A DNA stretch of 64,000 bases from Myxococcaceae bacterium (GTDB lineage Bacteria; Myxococcota; Myxococcia; Myxococcales; Myxococcaceae): positions 62,001-126,000 of the forward strand of contig JAEUJQ010000016.1 in the NCBI GenBank assembly GCA_016793095.1, in the 5' to 3' direction. The position numbers were made by a program, and so were the translations under genes. The notes beneath the pieces were generated by a model. The model did no database searches. It worked only from the letters and a program-made list of their open reading frames with translations, and was not told where the DNA came from. Positions within the stretch are counted from its first letter, which is position 1; every line of letters begins with the position of its first letter. This document shows positions 1 to 6,874 of the stretch, one piece after another.

Positions 1-39
1 CGAGGCGGCGCGCGGGTCCTGAGGCCGCACGTCTCGTCC

Positions 40-1350
40 ATGAGCCTCAACGTCCTTCGCCTCGCCGCGGTGCTCCTCCTCGTCTCTGCGTGCGGGAGGA
101 AGCCGTGCAAGCTGAACAGCGATTGCCTCACCGCCGAGCGCTGCGTCGCCGGGTTCTGTGAGGTGGTCTGCCGGGTGGATCGCGACTGTTCAGGCACGCA
201 GCGCTGCGTCGATGGCGCGTGCACGTTCAACGGCGGCGCCGGCGGCGGCTTCGTCCTCATGGGCGGTGGCGCGGGCGGAGGCTCCTCGGGCGGGACCGTC
301 GATGGTGGCGCAGGGGGTGTTGCGGGTGGCGTGGCGGGCGGGTCTGCGGGTGGCTCGTCGGGCGGCGCTGCGGGTGGCTCGGCCGGGGGCGTTGCTGGCG
401 GCTCGGCGGGCGGCGCGGCTGGCGGCTCGGCGGGTGGCTCGGCGGGTGGCGTGGCTGGCGGCTCCGCGGGTGGGGCCGCCGGCGGCTCGGCAGGCGGCGC
501 AGGCGGAGGAAGCAGCGGGGGAAGCGCCGGTGGAGCGGCTGGTGGCTCTGCTGGGGGCGCGGTCGACGCGGGCAATGGCATGGGCCAGCGCGGCGATCCC
601 TGCACCCGCGCGAGCGATTGCATGTCGAACCTCTGCATCGGCAACCCGATGACAGGCACTGGCGCCTGCACCGAGTCGTGCGTGACGGAGACGACGTGTC
701 AGCCGCGCGAGGCGTGCCTGCAGATCCCCAACCCCATGGGAGGCACGACCGGCGTCTGCGTCCCGACCGACTCCGGCGCCCCCTGTCCAACGGGTCAGCC
801 GACCGGGTGCGTGGCCGGCATCTGCATGGTGCACCCGGGCAACGCGTCGCTGTCGGTCTGCACGACGCCCTGCTTGTCGAGCCGCGCCTGCCCGATGGGC
901 TTCTCGTGCTCGCTCACGCAGATCGGCGCCAGCACGCAGCAGGTCTGTACGCCGAACCTCGCCGTCTGCTCCGCGGTGGGGCCCTCGACGCAGTGTCACA
1001 GCCGGTGGTGCTCGGCGTCGGCCGCGACGCCCACCGCAGGTCGATGCACGGGCCAGTGCAGCGTGGCGACCGACTGCCCTGATGGCTTCGCGTGTGGCAT
1101 CGAAGACGCGCCGGGGGGCATGACGACTGTCGATCGCTGCTACCCCGTCGGCATGTCGTGCACTGAGAACGCCGCCATGCAGAACGACTGCCTCTCGCGC
1201 ACGTGCATCATCGGAAGCCCGACGGGGAACTACTGCACGACGTTCTGCTTCGGCCCCGGAGGCACCGCCGCCCCGGCCCGCTGCCCGCTCGGCTGGACGT
1301 GCGTGAACGAGGGCAACGCGATGCAGCCGTTGTGGGTGTGCGAGCGCTGA
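40..1350 (+). CDS. Cys-rich lipoprotein with Gly/Ala/Ser-rich spacer
   Basis: A secreted, probably lipid-anchored surface protein of unknown function, 436 aa. The N-terminus has a short charged start, a hydrophobic stretch and a lipobox (VSAC, Cys about residue 18), followed by a Cys-rich stretch of the CxxDxxC type (about 19-60). Residues 65-178 are a low-complexity GGxAGG tandem spacer. The remainder holds five or so short Cys-containing blocks with conserved spacing (DPCTRASDC, CPTGQP, CQPREAC) that resemble disulfide-stabilised repeats. Similar modular lipoproteins recur four more times in this window. The ATG is the first that gives a good signal peptide; no strong ribosome site is visible. 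Confidence 0.85.
   Translation: MSLNVLRLAAVLLLVSACGRKPCKLNSDCLTAERCVAGFCEVVCRVDRDCSGTQRCVDGACTFNGGAGGGFVLMGGGAGGGSSGGTVDGGAGGVAGGVAGGSAGGSSGGAAGGSAGGVAGGSAGGAAGGSAGGSAGGVAGGSAGGAAGGSAGGAGGGSSGGSAGGAAGGSAGGAVDAGNGMGQRGDPCTRASDCMSNLCIGNPMTGTGACTESCVTETTCQPREACLQIPNPMGGTTGVCVPTDSGAPCPTGQPTGCVAGICMVHPGNASLSVCTTPCLSSRACPMGFSCSLTQIGASTQQVCTPNLAVCSAVGPSTQCHSRWCSASAATPTAGRCTGQCSVATDCPDGFACGIEDAPGGMTTVDRCYPVGMSCTENAAMQNDCLSRTCIIGSPTGNYCTTFCFGPGGTAAPARCPLGWTCVNEGNAMQPLWVCER
229..567 (+). repeat. GGC-rich minisatellite coding GGxAGG spacer
   Basis: Imperfect tandem repeat, mostly in 12- and 18-base steps, that encodes Gly-Gly-(Ser/Ala/Val)-Ala-Gly-Gly units. It is in frame inside the lipoprotein gene and opens spurious long frames on both strands. 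Confidence 0.8.
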
Positions 1351-1355
1351 GCGCG

Positions 1356-2492
1356 ATGGAAGGTCGGTTGCTTGCGACGGTGTTGTTCCTCGCCTGTTTC
1401 GCGCTGGAACGCGCCGCCTGGTACGGGTTCCGCGTTCAATTTCACGACCTTGAGGCGGCCCGCGGGCTGGGGAGGGAAGCCATCTCGCAGTTGTACGGAC
1501 AGTTCACGAACCTCACGACGCTGCTGTAGGTGGCCGCTGCAGCGGTCGCCTTCTTCGCGCCGCGACCGTTCGTGGCCGTCGGCGGTGTACTGCTCTCGAC
1601 CGCAAGTTACGCCTTCGCCATCCTGGGCGAACAGACCACCTTTGCAGCAGCAATCATGGTGCTTGCTCTCGGCGCGGCTTCCGCGAAGGCGACGCTCCTC
1701 TGCGCGGCCGCAGAGTCCATGACCACGGCGCGCGCGCGCCTCGTCGTCGTGGTCATTGGTTACGCCATGTGGAACGTGGCTGGAGTTCTCGGCCCGTTCG
1801 TCGGCCTGGGCGACCCCAGGCCAGGCTCTCCTCTGGGGCCGCTGGTCGCGGCAGCGCTGCTCACCGTCATGTCGCTCAGCGGCGCTGCGATCGGCCACAT
1901 GTCGCGCCCCGCGAACGCGCAGACCCCGAGCTCCGAAGGCGGGCTGGCCGTCCTCGCCGTGGTGCTCCTCCCGCAGGGATTCCTGTGGCTCATGGTCGAG
2001 TCGCAGCCGACCGACCTGGGTCTGCCCGTGTGGTCCTCGCTGTTGAACCCCTCGTTGATCGTGCTTCTGACGCTGCCGATCGGGCTGGGCTTCGGGCTGG
2101 CGCCTTCGAGGTGGTTGCCCTGGTTGGCCACGGTGCTGGTCGCCGCCGGCGTTCTCGCGATCGGCGCGGGCTTCGCCGGGCTCGCGACGCGCGACCCTGG
2201 CGTGTGGGTCGGTGTCAACGCGCTGCTCACCTTCGCCGAATGCGGCGTCTCGATGCTCGCACTGGCGTTGATGGTGAGCCTCAGCTCCGCCCGCGCGGCG
2301 CCGTTCGCGCTCGCGCTGAACTCCGTGCTGACGGCGCGGCTGAGCAACCTGGCCATGCTGCCCGAGCAGCCGCGACGCTCGGCCATGCTGGTCCTCGGTG
2401 TCCTGTCGGTCGTCGCGATCGTCGTGCTGTTCGTCCTCAGGCGGCCGCTGCTGGACCCGCTTGCAGCGCCGATCGAGCCCGCGGCGGGCTGA
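1356..2492 (+). pseudogene. POT-type (peptide/proton symporter) transporter broken by an in-frame TAG
   Basis: The frame opens with ATG at 1356, five bases after the previous stop, and runs to TGA at 2490-2492, but codon 58 is TAG (1527-1529). The first 57 codons carry the POT-family signature ERxxWYGFR and an LYGxFTNL segment. The rest of the same frame encodes about ten hydrophobic segments (for example around 1530-1700 and 2050-2440) and continues the family pattern (SAKATLLCAAAES, WNVAGVLGPFVGL). Undisrupted it would be about 378 residues, shorter than usual for the family (450-500). TAG is an ordinary stop elsewhere in this window, so recoding is unlikely. A restart at GTG 1530 would lack the first helices and signature. 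Either a recent nonsense mutation or a sequence error; the rest of the frame is intact. Confidence 0.7.
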
Positions 2493-2560
2493 TTCACCTC
2501 GAGTCAGGACACGCCAGCTGTTGCACCAGTGAAGCTGGCACGTTCATTCCACCGGTCTGC

Positions 2561-2566
2561 TACGAC
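2561..2566 (+). promoter_or_regulatory. Putative -10 box TACGAC for leaderless start
   Basis: TACGAC lies 6 nt before the ATG at 2573, with no Shine-Dalgarno between. Same arrangement as many other unit heads here. Confidence 0.4.
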
Positions 2567-2572
2567 GCGCGA

Positions 2573-3544
2573 ATGCTCCTTCGCGGCGACGACCTCATCG
2601 GCACCCTCAAGTCCCTCAGCCCACCACTCGACGCGGAGACCCGGCGCGAGCTGATCGCGGTCGCGTACGGCAGCGCCGACGGCAAGGCGCGCGCGCTGGC
2701 CCAGAAGCTGGTGGCCGCCCACGTCGACGAGCACGCCCTCATCAGGGCGACGCTGGGCTCCGGCTTTCACCGGGCGAACGACGCCTGCACGAAGCTGCGC
2801 CAGCTCGAGATCGCCGATCGGGGCAAGCTGGCCGTGGCCCTGCGCGCGCACGGCGCCTCCGTCGCGGGTGTCGCCTTCGAAGAGGACGAGGACTTCGCGC
2901 GCGATCGCCTGCCCCGCCTCGTCGACAAGAAGGGCGTCCTCGACCTTCACGAGTGGTACGTGACGCCGAACCAGGTCGAGACGCTCAAGCTGACCACCAT
3001 CCCTGACGTGGTGTTCGACGAGCTGCCCCGCCTGCACCGGAAGAAGAAGTTCGACGAGCTCGTGCTGTGGGGCTCTCCCGCGACCCTGCCGAAGCGCTTC
3101 GTGGAGTTCGCGCCGTACGTTCGCCGGCTCCGGCTGGGCTGGTGCGGGATCTCCAGGCTGCCGGACGTCATCTGCGAGCTGACGAACCTCGAGCTGCTCG
3201 AGGTGCACGAGCCGAAGCTGGTCGCACTCAACCCGCGGCTGAAGAAGCTGAAGAAGCTGAAGCACCTCACCATCGCGCGCGCGAAGAAGCTCAAGCAGCT
3301 GCCGCCCGAGGTCTGCGAGCTCCCGAACCTGGAGGAGCTCGGCCTGTGGTTCTTCCGCATGAAGGAGCTCCCGCGCGCGATGGGCGAGCTGACGAAGCTG
3401 CGTACGCTGGACCTCTACGGCTCGTTCATCACGAGCTTCCCCGACGAGCTCGCCGGCCTGCCGCTGAAGCAGGTGACCGTCACCTCGGCCAGCGCGATGC
3501 AGAAGCGCCTCAAGCAGCTCGCGCCGAAAGCCCGGTTCCGCTGA
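2573..3544 (+). CDS. Leucine-rich-repeat protein
   Basis: A 323-residue protein without signal peptide. Residues 1-110 are alpha-helical and resemble the short repeat region often placed before bacterial LRRs. From about residue 130 on there are some eight leucine-rich repeats of roughly 23 residues (L..L.LGWCGISRLPD, LTNLELLEV, LPNLEELGLWFF, LTKLRTLDLYGS), the typical scaffold for protein binding. No catalytic domain is visible, so the role is a guess: cytoplasmic protein-protein interaction. The ATG at 2573 was chosen over upstream in-frame codons because those overlap the transporter frame and because a TACGAC box precedes it. It converges on the next gene with an 18-base gap. Confidence 0.85.
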   Translation: MLLRGDDLIGTLKSLSPPLDAETRRELIAVAYGSADGKARALAQKLVAAHVDEHALIRATLGSGFHRANDACTKLRQLEIADRGKLAVALRAHGASVAGVAFEEDEDFARDRLPRLVDKKGVLDLHEWYVTPNQVETLKLTTIPDVVFDELPRLHRKKKFDELVLWGSPATLPKRFVEFAPYVRRLRLGWCGISRLPDVICELTNLELLEVHEPKLVALNPRLKKLKKLKHLTIARAKKLKQLPPEVCELPNLEELGLWFFRMKELPRAMGELTKLRTLDLYGSFITSFPDELAGLPLKQVTVTSASAMQKRLKQLAPKARFR

Positions 3545-3562
3545 CGCGGTCGGCCGCTTCGC

Positions 3563-5542
3563 TCACTTCAGCTTCACGCGGTACAGCATCGCCTCACCCT
3601 GGCGCGCCTCGAGCAGCGTCCCATCGGCGGGCACCCGCTCGAAGCGCTGCGTGGTGCCCATGGCGTCGGGCCAGCGAATGGTGAGCTCGTCGACGCCGTT
3701 GCACCCGCCGACGCCCACGTGCACCACCGTGTCGTTCTGCATGCCGAAGTGGCCGTAGCCACCGCCCACCTCGCGCACGATCGTCTTGCCGCCTGCCTTC
3801 ACCGTGACGCGCGCTCCGATGGCGGAGCGGTTGGTGGTGGTGCCGTTGCCCTTCAATCGCAGCAGGAGCGACTTCCCCGCCGGCCCCTGGTTCTCGTACA
3901 GCCTCACCTCGTTGCCCTTCTTCCAGATGCCCGAGCAGTCACGCGCGGTGGAGGCTCCAGCGATGACGTCGAGGTCGCCGTCGCGGTCGAAGTCGGCGAT
4001 GGCCAGGCCCGACATGCAGGCGTGCTTCAGGTTGAAGCCGTCGGCCTTGTCGACGAAGCGCCCGTCGCTCTGCTGCTGGAGCACCACGCCGACCTGGTCC
4101 GGGTAGTCGCTCGCCGCGACGATGAGGTCCTGCAGGCCGTCGTTGTCGAGGTCGCCGCCGGCTGCCATCAGCCCTCCCTCGTTCCAGGACGCGCCCACGC
4201 GCGGCAGCCCCATGCCCGTCGTCTGGTTCCCGGGGCGCGAGAATCGCACCGCGCCGCTGCCTGCCTGCGACTCGTTCTTCAACAGCTCGGAGGAGTCGCT
4301 CGCGCTGCCCGCCCAGAAGTGGCGGATCTCGGCGCTGTAGAGGTCGAGCTTCCCGTCGCCGGTGAGGTCGCCGCACCAGGTGGTGAAGGTGTTGCCGTTG
4401 CTGCGCCAGGGCTGGTCGTCGATGCCGTCGCCCCACAGGTTCCCCGGGTTCGCGCCGCAGCCGATGCGCGGCCGGCCCACGCCTGCGCACTTCGGGTCCT
4501 GCTGGTTCACCGTGCACCAGCACTTGAAGTTCTCGTTGTCGGTGAAGTCCACGTTGCCGTCACCGAAGAAGCCGGACGCCTCGCTCTGGTCGGTGAAGCG
4601 GCCGCGCCCGTCGTTCCGATAGAGCAGGTTGCGCTGGCGGCCATACGCGCTCACCAGCAGCTCTGGAGCGCCGTCGTCATCGAGGTCGCAGCTCGTCACG
4701 CCGTACGCGGGCCGGTGGTTCGTGTACGCCTCGAAGCCGTCGCGCGTGGTGGTGAGCGCTGCCCCTGCCGTGCCGCTGGTGAAGCCGCCGGTCCCCTGGC
4801 CGAGGAGCAGCTGCGCCTGCAGGCCCTGATAGGTGCGGCCGTAGTACTCGTAGAAGTAGCCGACGAAGAGATCGAGCCGGCCGTCGCGGTCGACGTCGGT
4901 GAAGGTGGCCGAGGTGGTGGGAAGCCGCTCTGCGCTGCCGCCGCGCACCGGCGTGGGCGGCGCGAGGGTGAAGCGCCCCGTGCCGTCGTTGAGGAGCAGC
5001 TCGCTGCGGTCGGTGATGTCGGCCTTCGACGGATCATCATAGGTGCCCGAGAACGCGTCGAGGTCGCCGTCGTTGTCCACGTCGCCGAAGACCGCGAGGT
5101 GCGCCGCGCGGTAGTGGGTGTCGCTGCCGCCACGGACCTGAAAGAGGCCGTTGCCCGTCTCGTCGACGAAGTGGCGCAGGCCGTCGGGGCCCTTGCGGTT
5201 CATGAGCTGCCACACGAGGCGCGCGCCGCCGTCGGGCTGCTGCAGTTGGCGCACGTTACTCGACACCGCGTGCACCACGAGATCCGGGTAGCCGTCACCG
5301 TCGAGGTCGGCCACCGTGAGGCGGTTGCCGCGCACCTTGAGGCCCTGGTCGTCGAGCCGCCAGCTCTCGCTGGTGTCGGCGAAGAGCGTGCCAGGCGTGG
5401 CCGCGGCGCAGGTGGGCGCCTCGGAGAGCGGCGCGACCTTGTCGTCGATGGTGATGGCGGCCCCGGTGCCGACGAGCGCGGACTCCGAGGCGGGCTTGAG
5501 GCACGAGGCGAAGAGGACGAGCGCGAGGGGCAGCTGACGCAT
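3563..5542 (-). CDS. FG-GAP/VCBS repeat lipoprotein with ASPIC/UnbV domain
   Basis: A 659-residue secreted lipoprotein (lipobox FASC, Cys at 14). It contains seven calcium-loop repeats of the DxDGDG/DxDNDG type (for example ADLDGDG, GDVDNDG, TDVDRDG, GDLTGDG, ADFDRDG), which in this family build a beta-propeller like that of integrin alpha chains and CRTAC1. The last about 110 residues match the ASPIC/UnbV domain (GARVTV, VGGGYGHFG, LTIRWPD). Such proteins sit on the cell surface; substrate and partner are unknown. A promoter-like TTGAAG-N18-TAGTCG ends 6 nt before the ATG, so the message may be leaderless. Confidence 0.9.
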   Translation of the reverse strand: MRQLPLALVLFASCLKPASESALVGTGAAITIDDKVAPLSEAPTCAAATPGTLFADTSESWRLDDQGLKVRGNRLTVADLDGDGYPDLVVHAVSSNVRQLQQPDGGARLVWQLMNRKGPDGLRHFVDETGNGLFQVRGGSDTHYRAAHLAVFGDVDNDGDLDAFSGTYDDPSKADITDRSELLLNDGTGRFTLAPPTPVRGGSAERLPTTSATFTDVDRDGRLDLFVGYFYEYYGRTYQGLQAQLLLGQGTGGFTSGTAGAALTTTRDGFEAYTNHRPAYGVTSCDLDDDGAPELLVSAYGRQRNLLYRNDGRGRFTDQSEASGFFGDGNVDFTDNENFKCWCTVNQQDPKCAGVGRPRIGCGANPGNLWGDGIDDQPWRSNGNTFTTWCGDLTGDGKLDLYSAEIRHFWAGSASDSSELLKNESQAGSGAVRFSRPGNQTTGMGLPRVGASWNEGGLMAAGGDLDNDGLQDLIVAASDYPDQVGVVLQQQSDGRFVDKADGFNLKHACMSGLAIADFDRDGDLDVIAGASTARDCSGIWKKGNEVRLYENQGPAGKSLLLRLKGNGTTTNRSAIGARVTVKAGGKTIVREVGGGYGHFGMQNDTVVHVGVGGCNGVDELTIRWPDAMGTTQRFERVPADGTLLEARQGEAMLYRVKLK

Positions 5543-5548
5543 GTTGCG

Positions 5549-5578
5549 CGACTAGCGGTGTCAGCCGAACGGCTTCAA
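5549..5578 (-). promoter_or_regulatory. Promoter TTGAAG-N18-TAGTCG
   Basis: On the minus strand, TTGAAG (5573-5578) is separated by 18 bases from TAGTCG (5549-5554), which lies 6 nt before the ATG of the FG-GAP lipoprotein. One of the better -35/-10 pairs in the window. Confidence 0.5.
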
Positions 5579-5616
5579 CCGTTCACCGCGAGAACATCCC
5601 GAGGCGTCGGGAGGCG

Positions 5617-5649
5617 GTGGATATCCACTCGGAGCGCCGATATATCCAC
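5617..5649 (+). promoter_or_regulatory. vapBC operator-promoter
   Basis: A perfect 12-base palindrome, GTGGATATCCAC (5617-5628), is followed 21 bases (two helical turns) downstream by a second half-site ATATCCAC (5642-5649). TATATC (5641-5646), 6 nt before the vapB ATG, can act as -10, and TGGATA (5618-5623) at 17-base spacing as -35. The repeats would therefore sit on the promoter, as expected for VapBC autorepression. Confidence 0.55.
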
Positions 5650-5652
5650 CTC

Positions 5653-5871
5653 ATGACGAAGCGCCTGGTGGACATCGACCCTGAGCTGCTCGAGCGAGCG
5701 CGCGCGGTGGCTGGCACGCGGACCATCAAGGCGACGGTCGAGTTCGCGCTCAAGCGGGTCGCCAACGACGAGCTGCTCCGGAGGCACCTCGCGAGCTTCA
5801 AGACGCCCGGCAACTTCTCGCTGAAGGCGCTGGAGCAGGCCCGCTCGCCGCGGCGGGGCCCTCGTGGCTGA
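5653..5871 (+). CDS. vapB: VapB-type antitoxin
   Basis: A 72-residue protein, MTKRLVDIDPELLERARAV onwards, with the ribbon-helix-helix pattern of the VapB family (ARAVAGTRTIKATVEFAL). It should bind the operator overlapping its promoter through the N-terminal half and mask the VapC toxin through the C-terminal tail. A GTG further upstream (5617) is in frame but lies inside the operator palindrome, so ATG 5653 is preferred. The stop overlaps the start of vapC by 8 bases, which is typical for coupled antitoxin-toxin pairs. Confidence 0.85.
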   Translation: MTKRLVDIDPELLERARAVAGTRTIKATVEFALKRVANDELLRRHLASFKTPGNFSLKALEQARSPRRGPRG

Positions 5872-6283
5872 GCCGCGCTACCTCGTCGACACCTCCGTGT
5901 GGCTTCGCGCGGGGCAGGACGTCGTGCAGGCCCGCCTGGAGCGGTTGATGATCGCCGGGAAGATCTTCTCGTGCCGCGTCGTCGATCTCGAGGTGACGTA
6001 CTCGGCGCGGACGCGGCTCGTCGCTGAAGCCGTCGCCGAGCGCGTGGCGTGGCCCGAGGTCGAGTTGCGTCCATCGATGTTCGATCGCGCGCTCGAGGTG
6101 ATGGCGCTGCTCGCCGGACGTGGCCTGCACCGGGGCGCGAAGCCGGTCGACCTCATCATCGCGGCGGCCGCCGAGGCACGCGGGCTCTGCGTGCTGCACT
6201 ACGACGGCGACTACGACCGGATCGCTCGCGTGACCGGCCAGCCGATGGAGTGGGTGGCGCCCCGCGGCACGCTCGACCGTTGA
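5864..6283 (+). CDS. vapC: VapC-type PIN-domain toxin (endoribonuclease)
   Basis: A 139-residue PIN-domain protein. The four acidic metal-ligand positions of the fold are recognisable: Asp in LVDTSVW near the N-terminus, Glu in DLEVTYSAR, Asp in KPVDLIIAA and Asp in HYDGDYDRIA. Family members cleave RNA, often tRNA or rRNA, when the antitoxin is degraded. The GTG start at 5864 overlaps the end of vapB by 8 bases, implying translational coupling. The length is usual for the family. Confidence 0.88.
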   Translation: MAEPRYLVDTSVWLRAGQDVVQARLERLMIAGKIFSCRVVDLEVTYSARTRLVAEAVAERVAWPEVELRPSMFDRALEVMALLAGRGLHRGAKPVDLIIAAAAEARGLCVLHYDGDYDRIARVTGQPMEWVAPRGTLDR

Positions 6284-6291
6284 GGTTCGGG

Positions 6292-6861
6292 TCAGTGCAC
6301 CGCCGCCCGCAGCGGCAGCCGCTCGACGAGCGCCGCCTCGGCCGTCAGCAGCGCATCGAGGCGCGCGTCCACCACCGCCTCGGGCTCCACCGCCTTCGCC
6401 AGGCGCACGAAGAGCTTCTGGTGCCCGTCTTCGCTCTTCGCGAGCTCGGCGTAGAGCTTCTTGAGCGCGGGGTCGGTGAGCCCGTCGGCGAGCAGCAGGA
6501 GCCGCTCGAAGCTGCGCGACTCGATGATGCCGGCGATGAGGAGCCGATCGAGGCGCCGCTCCTTCGCGCCGTGACGCACGAGCTCGAGCAGCCCCTTCGC
6601 GTACGGATCGCCCTCGTCGCGGCCCAGCGTCAGGCCACGCGCCTCCATCACCTGCAGCACCTTCGCGAGGTGCGACGCCTCTTCGCGCGCGAGCCGGGCC
6701 ATCTGCGCCGGCAGCCCCGGCACGTCGGGGTACACCTGCAGCAGCGAGAGCGCGTTCGCCGCCGCCTTCTTCTCGCAGTGCGCGTGGTCGACGAGCACCT
6801 CGTCGAAGTGCGCGAGCGCGAAGGGCAGCCAGCGTGGAGAGGTGACGGACTTGAGCTGCAT
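6292..6861 (-). CDS. miaE: tRNA-(ms2io6A37)-hydroxylase MiaE
   Basis: A 189-residue diiron oxygenase of the MiaE family, which hydroxylates the isopentenyl side chain of ms2i6A at tRNA position 37. Family motifs with the carboxylate/histidine ligands are visible: DHAHCEKKAA, REEASHLAKV, ESRSFERL and KSEDGHQKLF. It follows the M16 peptidase gene on the same strand after 13 bases; that spacer contains the palindrome GGAGGCCTCC, which also serves as Shine-Dalgarno. The pairing with a peptidase does not suggest a shared pathway. Confidence 0.92.
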   Translation of the reverse strand: MQLKSVTSPRWLPFALAHFDEVLVDHAHCEKKAAANALSLLQVYPDVPGLPAQMARLAREEASHLAKVLQVMEARGLTLGRDEGDPYAKGLLELVRHGAKERRLDRLLIAGIIESRSFERLLLLADGLTDPALKKLYAELAKSEDGHQKLFVRLAKAVEPEAVVDARLDALLTAEAALVERLPLRAAVH

Positions 6862-6874
6862 GGGAGGCCTCCGA

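Noticed and set aside
1527-1529. TAG recoding or read-through in the transporter gene
   Set aside because: TAG ends other intact genes in the window, and no suppressor tRNA or insertion signal was seen.
2535-2550. Sigma-54-like site TGGCACG-N4-TTCCA before the LRR gene
   Set aside because: Spacing fits but the essential GC at -12 is CC; the TACGAC box is a simpler explanation.
3719-5656. 645-residue plus-strand frame opposite the FG-GAP lipoprotein
   Set aside because: Composition (Val/Ala/Arg-rich, no motifs) is that of a shadow frame; seven FG-GAP loops lie on the other strand.
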